From G963663365 sp963663365 (GTDB taxonomy: Bacteria > Hinthialibacterota > Hinthialibacteria > Hinthialibacterales > G963663365): DNA of 64,000 nt. Location: NCBI GenBank assembly GCA_963663365.2, contig CAXXIH010000003.1:558001-622000 (forward strand), given 5' to 3'. The number at the start of each line of letters is the position of its first letter. Positions within the stretch are counted from its first letter, which is position 1. A program made the translations under genes and the position numbers. Below, in pieces: positions 18,367 through 27,449 of the stretch. Below the pieces are notes generated by a model. That model searched no databases. It had not been told where the DNA came from and saw only the letters and a list, made by a program, of their open reading frames with translations.

Positions 18367-19845
18367 TCACCGTCCCCCACGATAAGCAGCCGTGGCCATA
18401 CGGGTTGCCTTTTTGCGTGTGCTTTCGCCGGTTTGTTTTTCGCGTGTTTTTGATGGATCAATTTTGGCCTGGTCGTGCAATTCTTGGGCTTTTTGAGCCA
18501 TTGGATCGTTCTTAACGAAACGTTCGATGGAGGCCTGAATCTGCGAGTGTTGAACATCAACCAGGCGTTCTTGGCTTTTTACAACATCCAGTTTGCGGCG
18601 GTGCTCGGATATTTTCTTCTGCAGAAGTTCTTTCTGCTTCATCATCTGTTCATATTCCGGCGAGTTCGGATCGAGGGTTTCTGATGCGGCGTCGATTTCC
18701 GACATCATTTTCTCGAATTCTTCTTTCACACGTCCGAATTCCGCTTCAAATTGATCGCCGGTAAATTTCAACACATCCTTATGGAGATTGAGGATTGCAC
18801 TCTGGCGCAACCGCACGCCGTGTTGGAAGGAGGGTAGCCGGTTGAAATCGAAAGCAACGGCGCCTCGCGCGCGTGAATAAGCGCCCTGCTTGCTTTTTAC
18901 AATATCGATTAACTCGGGAACCATACTTTTCGGCAGCATCCCCAAACGCACTTGGATCAGAAGACGTAACGCCTTTGGAAAATCCTCAAGCACAGGATGG
19001 TCCTTTAGATGGTTGTTAATGGTGATATTGACATCCCGTAATTCTTGTATGGCACGGGACAGGGACGACATCGTACGTTCGTGCCGTTCCTTAAATTCCA
19101 AATATTTTGGATGTCTGTCAAAACCTTCATCGTCCAATTTCTCAAGAAAATGGCTGGTCATTTCAACCAGAAGCATGCCGGTCATTTCATTGTACTGGAC
19201 GACATCGAATGCTTGATCCAAAACCGATGTGAAGAAATCCTTCATCGGATCGTCATCCGTTGATGTTTCCAGACGCACCCGAATAGCCTCAACTTCTTCG
19301 GGTGTGAACATAAGCGAGACTTCCGCGCGCATCTCCGGCGGGATAGAGCCTTTATAGTCTTTGGGATAAAAAAACTGTCCAAGACGGCAACGAACCGTAA
19401 TTACGCCTTCCGTTTTTTGCAGGCTGAGCTGTGATGTTAGATCGAGGAAAGACGCCAGGGTGGCGGCGACTTCTTTGGGAGATTTTCCGGCCAGCTCGTC
19501 ACCCAAATTTTCAAGCAACTCGCGAAGTTCTCTACGGCGCTTTTTGATTAGATCGGAAGTGCTTTTTCCGGATTTAGCGGCTTCCGGTTTCTCTGTGGCC
19601 TCAATATGGGTTTTAATCTCACCCATAACGAGGTCGCGGACACTCTCATGTATATTTTCGCTTTCCAGAATTTTTCTGGCACGGGATTCGTCGGCCTTCT
19701 TCTGGGCTTCTTGTTTGGCCTTTTCAAAATTCTCTTTTTCGGCTTGAAGCTCGCGGCCTGTATCAAGGATTTCCTCTAAATCTTTGCGATCAAGCTCGCC
19801 AATCTCGCCGTCAACAAAATCATCGCGAGAAAAATCGTTGGCCAT
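18367..19845 (-). CDS. Coiled-coil protein of unknown function
   Basis: 492 residues from the ATG at 19845 (MANDFSRDDFVDG), with GAGG ten bases upstream. The N-terminus is acidic, followed by a long Glu/Lys/Ala-rich coiled coil (about residues 28-65), a globular middle with VRCRLGQFFYPKDYKGSIPP near 155, then a second coiled coil with MKQKELLQKKISEHRRKL near 410 and a basic tail ending TAAYRGGR. No signal peptide or membrane segment. I do not recognise it. It points in the same direction as the giant gene 460 bases downstream, and both share charged, helix-rich composition, so a physical partnership is possible but unproven. Confidence 0.7.
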   Translation of the reverse strand: MANDFSRDDFVDGEIGELDRKDLEEILDTGRELQAEKENFEKAKQEAQKKADESRARKILESENIHESVRDLVMGEIKTHIEATEKPEAAKSGKSTSDLIKKRRRELRELLENLGDELAGKSPKEVAATLASFLDLTSQLSLQKTEGVITVRCRLGQFFYPKDYKGSIPPEMRAEVSLMFTPEEVEAIRVRLETSTDDDPMKDFFTSVLDQAFDVVQYNEMTGMLLVEMTSHFLEKLDDEGFDRHPKYLEFKERHERTMSSLSRAIQELRDVNITINNHLKDHPVLEDFPKALRLLIQVRLGMLPKSMVPELIDIVKSKQGAYSRARGAVAFDFNRLPSFQHGVRLRQSAILNLHKDVLKFTGDQFEAEFGRVKEEFEKMMSEIDAASETLDPNSPEYEQMMKQKELLQKKISEHRRKLDVVKSQERLVDVQHSQIQASIERFVKNDPMAQKAQELHDQAKIDPSKTREKQTGESTRKKATRMATAAYRGGR

Positions 19846-19866
19846 TCTTGTAAGACCTCGCTTCAA

Positions 19867-20047
19867 TCGATGCTAATACAGATACGTGCTGAAAAATTCC
19901 CGTATCGTGTTTAGTGTACCATACTTGGCAAATAAATACCGCCGCCCCGGCAAAAGCTGAGACAAAAGATAGTCTCAATATGCAACAACACAGGCTTCTC
20001 CCGGCGGTTCCCGTTTACAACCGAGAGAAGGCTCCCGCATGAGACTG
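19867..20047 (-). promoter_or_regulatory. Structured leader or intergenic RNA upstream of the coiled-coil gene
   Basis: The gap between gcvH and the coiled-coil gene can fold into several stems. GCCGCC near 19941 pairs with GGCGG near 20015, enclosing a hairpin GAGAC/GTCTC near 19960-19978. CTTCTCCCGG near 20003 pairs with CCGAGAGAAG near 20022 with one mismatch, which competes with the outer stem. The mutual exclusion recalls a switch or attenuator. I could not match it to any known riboswitch class. Confidence 0.35.
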
Positions 20048-20434
20048 TCACTCTGCGGTTAATTCTTGATATTTTTCGGGTGTAAGCAACCCATCTAATT
20101 CGGCTGAATCACGAATACGTATCTTATAAAGCCATCCTTCTCCATAAGGATCGGAATTGATCAGTTCGGGTTGCGATTCAATCGCTTCATTTGCCTCTGT
20201 CACGATCCCGCTGACCGGCGAGTACACATCGGAAGCCGCTTTTGTCGATTCGACTACGGCACATGCTTCCCCTCGTTTGACTTCTGCATCAACCGAAGGC
20301 GCTTCTGCAAAGACAATATCGGTCAGCTGTTGCTGTGCGTGGTCGGTGATGCCGACTATTGCGATATCATTTTCAACTCGAATCCACTCATGGGATTCCG
20401 TATATAGAAGATCTTCTGGAATATTCTGACTCAT
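20048..20434 (-). CDS. gcvH: Glycine cleavage system H protein
   Basis: 128 residues from ATG 20434, preceded by GAGAGG. The lipoyl-attachment motif VVESTKAASDVYSPVSG (Lys about residue 64) is intact, as are the N-terminal LLYTESHEWIRV and the C-terminal GEGWLYKI. GcvH carries the lipoyl arm that shuttles the aminomethyl group between GcvP, GcvT and GcvL. It is 101 bases after gcvT on the same strand. gcvP and the L protein are not in the window; lipA, which could supply lipoate, is at 52.2 kb. Confidence 0.96.
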   Translation of the reverse strand: MSQNIPEDLLYTESHEWIRVENDIAIVGITDHAQQQLTDIVFAEAPSVDAEVKRGEACAVVESTKAASDVYSPVSGIVTEANEAIESQPELINSDPYGEGWLYKIRIRDSAELDGLLTPEKYQELTAE

Positions 20435-20535
20435 TATAAATCCTCTCAACCCACAATTCTTTACGATAGAGGCAGGAAGCGAACTAGGTTAGCCGATGGT
20501 ACAGGACAAGGAAGCCGCCGTCCTGCTTTTTAGGG

Positions 20536-21633
20536 CTAATTCGTCCGAACAGCTTTGCGGGCTGTCCGGTCCTCAACAAATGGCGGTTGCTGCCATTTGC
20601 AGTCTAGCGCTTTGCCTCTCACCATAATTTTGGGGGCATCATATTTATCGGCGCTGGCTTCGACCCGAGCCAATGCAATACCTTTTTTAAGTCCGGGAGA
20701 AAAGCCGCCACTGGTTACAATTCCAATTTCTTTGCCGTCGGCTTGAACCGGGCAATCCTGGCGGGGAATGCCCCGCCCTTCGACAATCAGGCCCATTGAA
20801 GTGTTTTTTTCGCCTTGGGCCGCCACATCACGCATTGCTTTGGCGCCAACAAAATCATGACCATCAAGATCTGCCGCCCAGCCCATGCCGCAAGCCATTA
20901 CGTTTGTTTGCTCATTGAGTTCGTGCCCATAAAGGGGGTATCCCATTTCCAGCCGAAGAATGTCTCGCGCTCCCAATCCGGTCATTTGTGCGCCTTGGGA
21001 GGTTGCGGCTCGGCAAAAGTCCAAAATCTGTTCCGCTGGCCCTGAGATTTCGACGCCGTCTTCACCGGTATAACCTGTACGGCTCACAAATAATCCCGAT
21101 TTGGATTCCGGATCGAATCTGTAAAAACCGAGCTTTTTGATATCTTGCCGGAGAATCGGACCTGCGATCTCGATGGCCTTGGGGCCCTGAATGGCAACCA
21201 TGGCGGTCTCAAGAGTTCGATCGGTCATCTCTACAGTCTCTGGCAAATGATCGCCGAACCAACCAAGCAACTTCTCGCGATTTGAGGCATTCACAACCAA
21301 TGAAATCCGGTCCGGCGCAAATAAATACACAAGAATATCGTCCAAAACGCCGCCGTTTTCATTTGTAACCAGTGTGTAAATGACGCGGCCTAGTGCCTTT
21401 CCGGATAGTTTCCTCGTAACCAGCCTCTCCAGCGATGTGACAACATCAGGCCCTCTCAAATCCAGGCGGCCCATGTGGCTCACATCGAAAAGCCCGGCTG
21501 TCTCACGCACTGCGGCATGCTCCGCAGTAATCGAGCCGTAATGCAATGGCATAAGCCATCCTGCGAAATCGACAGAGGAGGCTCCGTTTTCGAGATGATA
21601 ATCGTAGAGCGGGGTTTGTTTTGGATTTGTCAT
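20536..21633 (-). CDS. gcvT: Glycine cleavage system T protein (aminomethyltransferase)
   Basis: 365 residues from the ATG at 21633 (MTNPKQTPLYDYHLENG), which matches the usual GcvT N-terminus; the frame is open 11 codons upstream. It transfers the methylene group from the H-protein lipoyl arm to tetrahydrofolate, releasing ammonia. DVSHMGRLDLRGPDV (about residues 56-70, with the folate-site Asp region) and GARDILRLEMGYPLYGHEL (about 233-251) are typical. The C-terminal barrel domain is complete. No Shine-Dalgarno is clear and the 86-base gap upstream is too short for a glycine riboswitch. Confidence 0.95.
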   Translation of the reverse strand: MTNPKQTPLYDYHLENGASSVDFAGWLMPLHYGSITAEHAAVRETAGLFDVSHMGRLDLRGPDVVTSLERLVTRKLSGKALGRVIYTLVTNENGGVLDDILVYLFAPDRISLVVNASNREKLLGWFGDHLPETVEMTDRTLETAMVAIQGPKAIEIAGPILRQDIKKLGFYRFDPESKSGLFVSRTGYTGEDGVEISGPAEQILDFCRAATSQGAQMTGLGARDILRLEMGYPLYGHELNEQTNVMACGMGWAADLDGHDFVGAKAMRDVAAQGEKNTSMGLIVEGRGIPRQDCPVQADGKEIGIVTSGGFSPGLKKGIALARVEASADKYDAPKIMVRGKALDCKWQQPPFVEDRTARKAVRTN

Positions 21634-21719
21634 GAAAGCAAAAAACCATAGGCCGTATTTTTGCACAAGAGCCGGGTAGTTATGGGAAATTTACAGAAAG
21701 CGAGAAAATAAATACAAAA

Positions 21720-22496
21720 TTATGTCGGCGCAACGGAGACCATAGAAGCATTTGTTGCCAAGGATTTCTGGGAATCTTCCGCAAGTTTGGGGGCAATCAT
21801 GCAAATCAATCCAGGCCACCGCAAAAAGAATTCAGCACCATGAATTCCTGTCTCTTCCAGAAGCTGTGTCCATCCCTGCACTGTCTCTCCTCGCAACACA
21901 CTTTCCGATAATCTCTGACGAACGTATGACGAACATCCTGTCAGGTATAATCCAAATCGCAAAATGTTGTAGGGCCATGGATCCTTTACAGTTTCGCCGA
22001 TAACCAAGGTATGCCGAGCCAATGAATATAAATACCGGATATGAAGCTGTATAGCCGGCCTTTCATACTCATGAAGAAAATGAGAAGCAATAACAATATC
22101 GTAGTGGGCGGATGAATTCTGAGGGGGCGATGGAGGTGCTTCGGGGCTTCCCAAGTCGATCTTTATTTCGTTGTATTTCTCTGTTCGAGTATGCCCGATC
22201 TCAACGGCGGCGGGGTGAAACTCGATACCGTGATACTGGACCGGTATTTGCCTGGATCGGCACCATTGGACGATGGCAATTCCCAGCGCGCCTGTACCCG
22301 CGCCCGTCTGAAGGAATGTGATCGGTCTGATATAGGGGCCTTTCCCGATAATCTCGGGAAGACGGTGAACAATGCACCGGTGCGCACCCCATAAGGCTCG
22401 CATCCGGTCCTCTTCAACAAATGCCCGTTTATAGAACTCATCCGCTTGATTGTCTTCAGAAGGCGGATGGTGAAAACGATCAGCCGGTGTTGTCAT
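21720..22496 (-). CDS. SAM-dependent class I methyltransferase-like protein
   Basis: 258 residues. The glycine-rich AdoMet loop FLQTGAGTGALGIAIV (about residues 61-76) is followed by an acidic residue at the end of strand 2 (YHGIEFHPAAVEIG) and a DIVIASHFLHEYERP segment at strand 4, the class I methyltransferase order. The C-terminal third is less regular and has a hydrophobic LRFGLYLTGC segment. Substrate unknown. It lies between gcvT and a large membrane protein gene, 54 bases from the latter, and all three are on the minus strand. Confidence 0.75.
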   Translation of the reverse strand: MTTPADRFHHPPSEDNQADEFYKRAFVEEDRMRALWGAHRCIVHRLPEIIGKGPYIRPITFLQTGAGTGALGIAIVQWCRSRQIPVQYHGIEFHPAAVEIGHTRTEKYNEIKIDLGSPEAPPSPPQNSSAHYDIVIASHFLHEYERPAIQLHIRYLYSLARHTLVIGETVKDPWPYNILRFGLYLTGCSSYVRQRLSESVLRGETVQGWTQLLEETGIHGAEFFLRWPGLICMIAPKLAEDSQKSLATNASMVSVAPT

Positions 22497-22550
22497 TGTT
22501 AGGCCATTTCGGGCGATTTTTACCTATATTCGAGATACTCCCCAAATATC

Positions 22551-24587
22551 CTAACCGGATTCCAGTGAAGATGACACCTGAATTGTGACTTCAACAATCT
22601 CACCGAACCAACGAATGTCTTCTTGAAGCATTTGCCAACGCATCTTATATGCTCCAGGAGAATCCGGGGCCGTCATTTCCGGAAGTACGAATTCTGCGGT
22701 CCGGCCGCTGGTGACCGGAACAATAATCGGAATACGTGCCGTACCGCCGGGCACGAATGGATTGTTTTCCGTCCCTATTGCGAATCCCTCTTTGCCTGCC
22801 CATGTCTCATGTCCGCAGTTGGTGATTTGAATGGTTCCTGAAAACACTTCTCCCGGCCTCACTTGATGAGGAACTTCGATCAACGATGCACAAGAATTCC
22901 AACGGTCTTCATCGAAGAGTATTTCTACGCGGTCCGGTTCATTTCGAATAAACAGAAACATTTCTCCGGCTCGATCTACCATTCCCCAATCCGGATGCCG
23001 GTGGATCGCCAATAAGGCCCGGCGGTAGTCTTCAGGCGGCATCCACGGTGCGTTGTTGGGGTGATGGCCGGCCAAGACAATATCTGCTTCTTGCCAACCA
23101 TGCGGGAAAACCTCGATACGTTCGAATTGTGAGACTTGTTCAAAAAAGCGTTCCGGTACGGCGGCATTGTTGGAGCGATTTAGTTGTTCTTCGAGCCAAT
23201 TGGTGAATTCGCCGCAAAGCCTCGCTTCTTCCTGTTCTTGTTCCGTTTGTTGTAGTTGCTCCAAAAAGCCGGGCCAATTCTCGTAAGCCTTCACGTTAGC
23301 CAGCGCAAAAAGCAAAAAGGCCGGCACCCATAAATAAGCCATTCGCTTCTGCCGCCACCGCCATAAAACACGCCCGGATGCATAGGCCGCTATGGGCAAA
23401 ATGATTACGGCCCAATGTCCGGGCCAGGGCTGGCTGGGCGGGACTGTCCATAACGCGTATAGAACCGCCGGAATACCTGTTGCCACTATATGGGGCAATA
23501 ACAAAGGCAGGAATGACCAATTCAGAATCAAATCGATAATCGAACGGTCATGCGCCGAGAATTGTCCGAGCCATGTAATGGACTCTGTTGGCGGTATTTG
23601 CGAATAGCACGGAAATATCCACACAAAAAGAAATCCAGCGGCAAAAGTGAAAATCCCTGTCCTGATTCTGCCCAACAGAGCATATCGGAATGCTAAGCCC
23701 CACAGCATCAAAGATGCCGGAAAGCCTGTGCATAGAATCATAAAAGTGTAGAAAGCCGCTCGTTTGCGGTGGCAACGCTCGAACGCCCACAACATTGAAA
23801 ACATCAGAGCCGGGAGCAGGCAGGCGGTTCCAGCATAAATAAGCAATGGAAACCAACTCGGACTGATGGCATAGGCAATTAAAATTATCCCGATGACTCG
23901 TGGATAACGATCAAGATTAAGTCGTAACAGGCGGGAGAGAAGCGGCGCCGACAGAACAATGGCAAACGCTTGGATCCAAACCAACAGCAATGATGAATTC
24001 CCGAACCATCCCGAACGTATGATCCGGCTCCACAACCAATCGAGAGGAGCACATAGCAAGCCGCTATTTTCTGTTTGAAATGGAGCGATTCTGTTTGATC
24101 CGGGATAGAACAAATCATGGTGCCAAAGGCCCAAGGAGACATCGTAATCGCCGGCATTCCAAGAAAGCGTCCCGCCGATCAATAGGATGCCTAAGAGCCA
24201 AAGTGCCGGAAGCAACCAGGCCAGGCGTTTGTGTCCTGCAAGAATCCACATACCCGGCAACATCATAGCCAAACCCGCGCGAACGATGGTTTTGATGGAT
24301 ACCGTCTGCAACTCTCCGCCGAGAATTTCGCCATTCATCCGATTCGAAATCAGTACGATTAGAATCCACATGGCTGCCCAGGCAATGATCGAAAGGTAAA
24401 CAAGGGCTGTTCCGATCGTCGGACGGGGCCGCGCATGCAAAACAAAATGGGAGGAAATCCATCGCGTGGATGAGGCGTCGATTCTGCTCAAAATAGAGAT
24501 AGGCCACCCGCTTCCTTGGGGAATCGATGCTGCGGTATCGTCCGCTGCTTGTTTTTCAGTATGGTAACCTTCTTCCCTTTGGTCCAT
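22551..24587 (-). CDS. Polytopic membrane protein with C-terminal NBR1-like Ig domain
   Basis: 678 residues from ATG 24587, which starts five bases after the preceding gene's stop. After about 50 soluble residues come ten or more membrane segments (to about residue 440), in a layout that recalls GT-C glycosyltransferase or mannosyltransferase-like proteins, though no DxD motif is obvious. A soluble region follows, then a C-terminal domain (about 580-675) with VRPGEVFSGTIQITNCGHETW, TAPDSPGAYKMRWQM and RWFGE, matching the Ig-like domain first described in NBR1, which also occurs in bacteria. Probable envelope protein. It is coupled to the double metallo-beta-lactamase-fold gene upstream. Confidence 0.65.
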   Translation of the reverse strand: MDQREEGYHTEKQAADDTAASIPQGSGWPISILSRIDASSTRWISSHFVLHARPRPTIGTALVYLSIIAWAAMWILIVLISNRMNGEILGGELQTVSIKTIVRAGLAMMLPGMWILAGHKRLAWLLPALWLLGILLIGGTLSWNAGDYDVSLGLWHHDLFYPGSNRIAPFQTENSGLLCAPLDWLWSRIIRSGWFGNSSLLLVWIQAFAIVLSAPLLSRLLRLNLDRYPRVIGIILIAYAISPSWFPLLIYAGTACLLPALMFSMLWAFERCHRKRAAFYTFMILCTGFPASLMLWGLAFRYALLGRIRTGIFTFAAGFLFVWIFPCYSQIPPTESITWLGQFSAHDRSIIDLILNWSFLPLLLPHIVATGIPAVLYALWTVPPSQPWPGHWAVIILPIAAYASGRVLWRWRQKRMAYLWVPAFLLFALANVKAYENWPGFLEQLQQTEQEQEEARLCGEFTNWLEEQLNRSNNAAVPERFFEQVSQFERIEVFPHGWQEADIVLAGHHPNNAPWMPPEDYRRALLAIHRHPDWGMVDRAGEMFLFIRNEPDRVEILFDEDRWNSCASLIEVPHQVRPGEVFSGTIQITNCGHETWAGKEGFAIGTENNPFVPGGTARIPIIVPVTSGRTAEFVLPEMTAPDSPGAYKMRWQMLQEDIRWFGEIVEVTIQVSSSLESG

Positions 24588-24592
24588 GTTTT

Positions 24593-26443
24593 TTACAAAT
24601 CCATACCTCGGCAATCATCTTTGCGGAACATTTCGACAATTGCCAAACCCTGCTGGCCAATAGGATTTCCGTTAATTGTGATCTCAAATGACAAAGGAAT
24701 TCTGTTCTCTCGTTTCTCGTCTTTGGGAATCTGAATCTGTGTTGTTGCGTTTCCGGTTTTTAGCGCGCTTGCACCAAAACACAACCGGTCCGGTATGGCA
24801 CTCCAATTCGCCGGGAGCACCGGCACGGCTTCTACCGAGAAGGCTTCTTTTGTGTGATTTCGCACAGTGCAAGTCAACTCGAAAGAGTCGCCCGGTGAAC
24901 AAGCGATCTGAAAGGGGTGGAGTGATATCATTTCGATATCCACTCCCATGTTGGCCTTGGGAGCATCGATCAGCGCGACAAAATGTCTGCGCATATCCAT
25001 CATCCGTTCATGCAAGCGTTTTAATTGCCGATGGTTTGTTTTGAAATGAGAGCCATGGCCGGGACAGATAATATCCGGCTCGAGTTTCATAAGAGTCTTG
25101 GCCATTTTGACATGGCTATCCACCGTACAATGGTTACGGAAAACCAAAGAATGCTGCAGCTCGCCGCTCGGGTGTTCGAATACATTATCCCCGGTGAAAA
25201 CCAGCTTTTTCCCTTCCCGTTCGAGCAACAACGCCATGTGGTACTTGCTATGGCCGGGAAAATCGTAAACAGTAAATGTGAATTCCTCCCAATGAACGCG
25301 TTGTCCGCTATGCAATTCTTTGCTGACTTCTAAAGGCGAATGCAAAATGCATCCGGCATTCACGCTGCCGGGATTAGTCAGAATCCCGGCCATCGTATTC
25401 AAACACCAAATTTCAGTATTTTCATGTTTCTGCAAATAAGGAAATCCGCAGATGTGATCGTCGTGGTAATGGGTTGGAATGGCAACATCGAATGAGCGAA
25501 CGCCGTGTTTCTCGCGCAAACGCTCTAGCGAGTGGTGGATAAAACGCTGTTTCTCGCCATTCAAGAATAAATGCGGCTTTAAAAAGTCATCACCGGCGGT
25601 TCCGTAATCGATAAGCAGAGCCTTGCCCGACTCCGAAACGAGCGCGTAGTGCGCCGAGCATGTCGAGTGGCAGCCAAAGACACCCGAAACGATTTCAACA
25701 TAGTCATTATCGATGGCCGGTGAGATTTGTGTTTGTGATTCGTAAAAGCTCCGCAAACGTCCCATCGTATCTGCGATGGCGCTGGACGGACGTCTCATCA
25801 CTTGGCCATGAGAGGGACAGAGCATATCGCATTCTTCCCGGGACAGATTGGAGAGAGAAAGCAAGGCATGATTCACGCCATCGAAGGAACCATAGTCATA
25901 TTGCAAATCGTAAAGTGTTTGGACTTTGCCTGGGGACGAGATGAGGTCGCCGGTAAATGCCACTCGTTTGCCGTCAATATCGGTCAGCAAAGCACTTGAA
26001 CCGTAGGTGTGTCCCGGTGTGGGCAAGATACGGAATTCATACCCCCGCCACTTAAAAAGATCGTAATCCGCCAGAGTGCCATGAATCGGCACGCTTTGAG
26101 TCAACGCCATAAAATTATTTCTGACATCGTACAGGTCGGCCATGCGCCGGTTGTTCCAGTAGTTTTCTACCTGCTCGAACAAAAAACGCTCATGTTCCGG
26201 CGCTGCAATGCGGGTTCCGTTGGCTGCTGCCAACCAATCGCCCTGGCATTGGTCGCGGTGATGATGCGTATGCAGTATCCAGTCGAGAGTCCGAAAGCCG
26301 AGTTTGTCGCTTAGTTTCAGCGTATTACCCGAGCCGAAGTCGATACATAGGGCATGACCCTCATCGATGATGACGTAAACCTGACAAGTATCGGATACAC
26401 GGTAAAGGTGCTCCGTGATTTGTTCGATATGATCGGAATTCAT
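24593..26443 (-). CDS. Tandem metallo-beta-lactamase-fold protein
   Basis: 616 residues from ATG 26443 (MNSDHIEQITEHLYRV). Two MBL-fold domains follow each other. The first (about 1-240) has THHHRDQ in place of the usual THxHxDH, with Gln at the last ligand, plus PTPGHTYGSS, FTGDLISS and CPSHGQ. The second (about 255-510) has the canonical THYHDDH, DFPGHSKYHM, FTGDNVFEH and CPGHGSH. A C-terminal beta domain (from about 520) looks Ig-like. No signal peptide. Both domains could be hydrolases; loss of one His may change the metal site of the first. The substrate is unknown. It precedes the NBR1-domain membrane protein in the same transcription unit. Confidence 0.8.
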   Translation of the reverse strand: MNSDHIEQITEHLYRVSDTCQVYVIIDEGHALCIDFGSGNTLKLSDKLGFRTLDWILHTHHHRDQCQGDWLAAANGTRIAAPEHERFLFEQVENYWNNRRMADLYDVRNNFMALTQSVPIHGTLADYDLFKWRGYEFRILPTPGHTYGSSALLTDIDGKRVAFTGDLISSPGKVQTLYDLQYDYGSFDGVNHALLSLSNLSREECDMLCPSHGQVMRRPSSAIADTMGRLRSFYESQTQISPAIDNDYVEIVSGVFGCHSTCSAHYALVSESGKALLIDYGTAGDDFLKPHLFLNGEKQRFIHHSLERLREKHGVRSFDVAIPTHYHDDHICGFPYLQKHENTEIWCLNTMAGILTNPGSVNAGCILHSPLEVSKELHSGQRVHWEEFTFTVYDFPGHSKYHMALLLEREGKKLVFTGDNVFEHPSGELQHSLVFRNHCTVDSHVKMAKTLMKLEPDIICPGHGSHFKTNHRQLKRLHERMMDMRRHFVALIDAPKANMGVDIEMISLHPFQIACSPGDSFELTCTVRNHTKEAFSVEAVPVLPANWSAIPDRLCFGASALKTGNATTQIQIPKDEKRENRIPLSFEITINGNPIGQQGLAIVEMFRKDDCRGMDL

Positions 26444-26720
26444 CGTTGCGTTTCGTTTCGGTCTCTCGTTCGAGAGTGAGATTATAGCTTTCTTTGAACG
26501 TACACACGGTACTTGCGAATACAATCTATGGGTGAAAACAGCGGGATGCTATCGCTTGTGAGCTTCGTTGGCACAATATGTGCATTTGATGCTCATTGCC
26601 GTTAGTGGCTTGGCTGCGAGGTGGGCAGTTTTTGACTGATTTGAATCTGATTTGGGCAGAAAATTCCCTTTTCACAGCCTGAAACCACGAAGTGCAAGAT
26701 ACTCAAATGGAGGTTTGACG

Positions 26721-27251
26721 ATGGTTTTACAGCATCATGTGACTTTTTCAAAACGTTCCATCGTCACGGCCGCAGCGTTTACGATGCTCGCATTGTGGAT
26801 CGCGGGCTGCGGTGGCGGCAAGAACAAGATCAATGGTGTCCGTTACCCCTATGTCGGTGTGGCCTCTTGGTATGGAGAAAAATTTCATGGCCGGCAAACG
26901 GCAAACGGCGAACGCTACAATATGATGGCAATGACCGCTGCTCACCGTTCTCTGCCTTTTAACACGGTTGTGCGTGTTACAAACCTGGAGAACGGCCGGT
27001 CGGTTCGACTGCGAATCAATGATCGTGGCCCATTTGTACGGGGGCGTTCCATCGATGTTTCGTATGGGGCTGCGCGCAAACTGGGTATGGTTCAACAGGG
27101 ATTGGCCCGTGTTCAGATCGATATTATCCGTTCACCATTGGCCTATTTCCCATCGAATGCCGGTCAGCTCGAGCATGATACCGGTTCGCTGGATCAGGAC
27201 CTCTCATCCTATGCCGGTTCGGTATTGTCGGATTTGACGCTTGAAGGATAA
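26721..27251 (+). CDS. rlpA: RlpA-family septal ring lytic transglycosylase lipoprotein
   Basis: 176 residues; GGAGG lies seven bases before ATG 26721. An N-terminal signal sequence ends in the lipobox IAGC (Cys30), so it is probably an outer-membrane lipoprotein. The double-psi beta-barrel follows: VGVASWYGEKFHGRQTANGE, then LPFNTVVRVTNLENGRSV and RINDRGPFVRGRSIDVSYGA with the catalytic Asp. RlpA cleaves naked glycan strands at the septum. The C-terminal SPOR domain found in many relatives is missing; instead there is a short Ser/Asp-rich tail. Confidence 0.92.
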   Translation: MVLQHHVTFSKRSIVTAAAFTMLALWIAGCGGGKNKINGVRYPYVGVASWYGEKFHGRQTANGERYNMMAMTAAHRSLPFNTVVRVTNLENGRSVRLRINDRGPFVRGRSIDVSYGAARKLGMVQQGLARVQIDIIRSPLAYFPSNAGQLEHDTGSLDQDLSSYAGSVLSDLTLEG

Positions 27252-27297
27252 GAACCGGGACACTTTCGGTTTTTCCCACGAGATTGCCTAAAATAGA

Positions 27298-27333
27298 AAT
27301 CCGCTTCGAAATGCCATCCGAAGCGGATTTTTT
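27298..27333. terminator. Intrinsic terminator between rlpA and lepB
   Basis: AATCCGCTTCG at 27299-27309 and its exact complement at 27319-27329 form an 11-bp stem with a nine-base loop, followed by TTTT on the plus strand. An A-run on the other side could let it work for the convergent lepB gene too. Confidence 0.85.
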
Positions 27334-27449
27334 ACTTGTCTGTATTTCCGTGTAAATACGATTCATCCCAAGTGTTGCCACTCAATTTCAGTATGTGATT
27401 GTTGCAGCCTCGTTTGGGACTCTAAATCTGAATCGCTTATGTTTCGGTT

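Noticed and set aside
21634..21719. Possible glycine riboswitch upstream of gcvT
   Set aside because: The gap is only 86 bases, too short for a single aptamer with expression platform, and no conserved core is seen.
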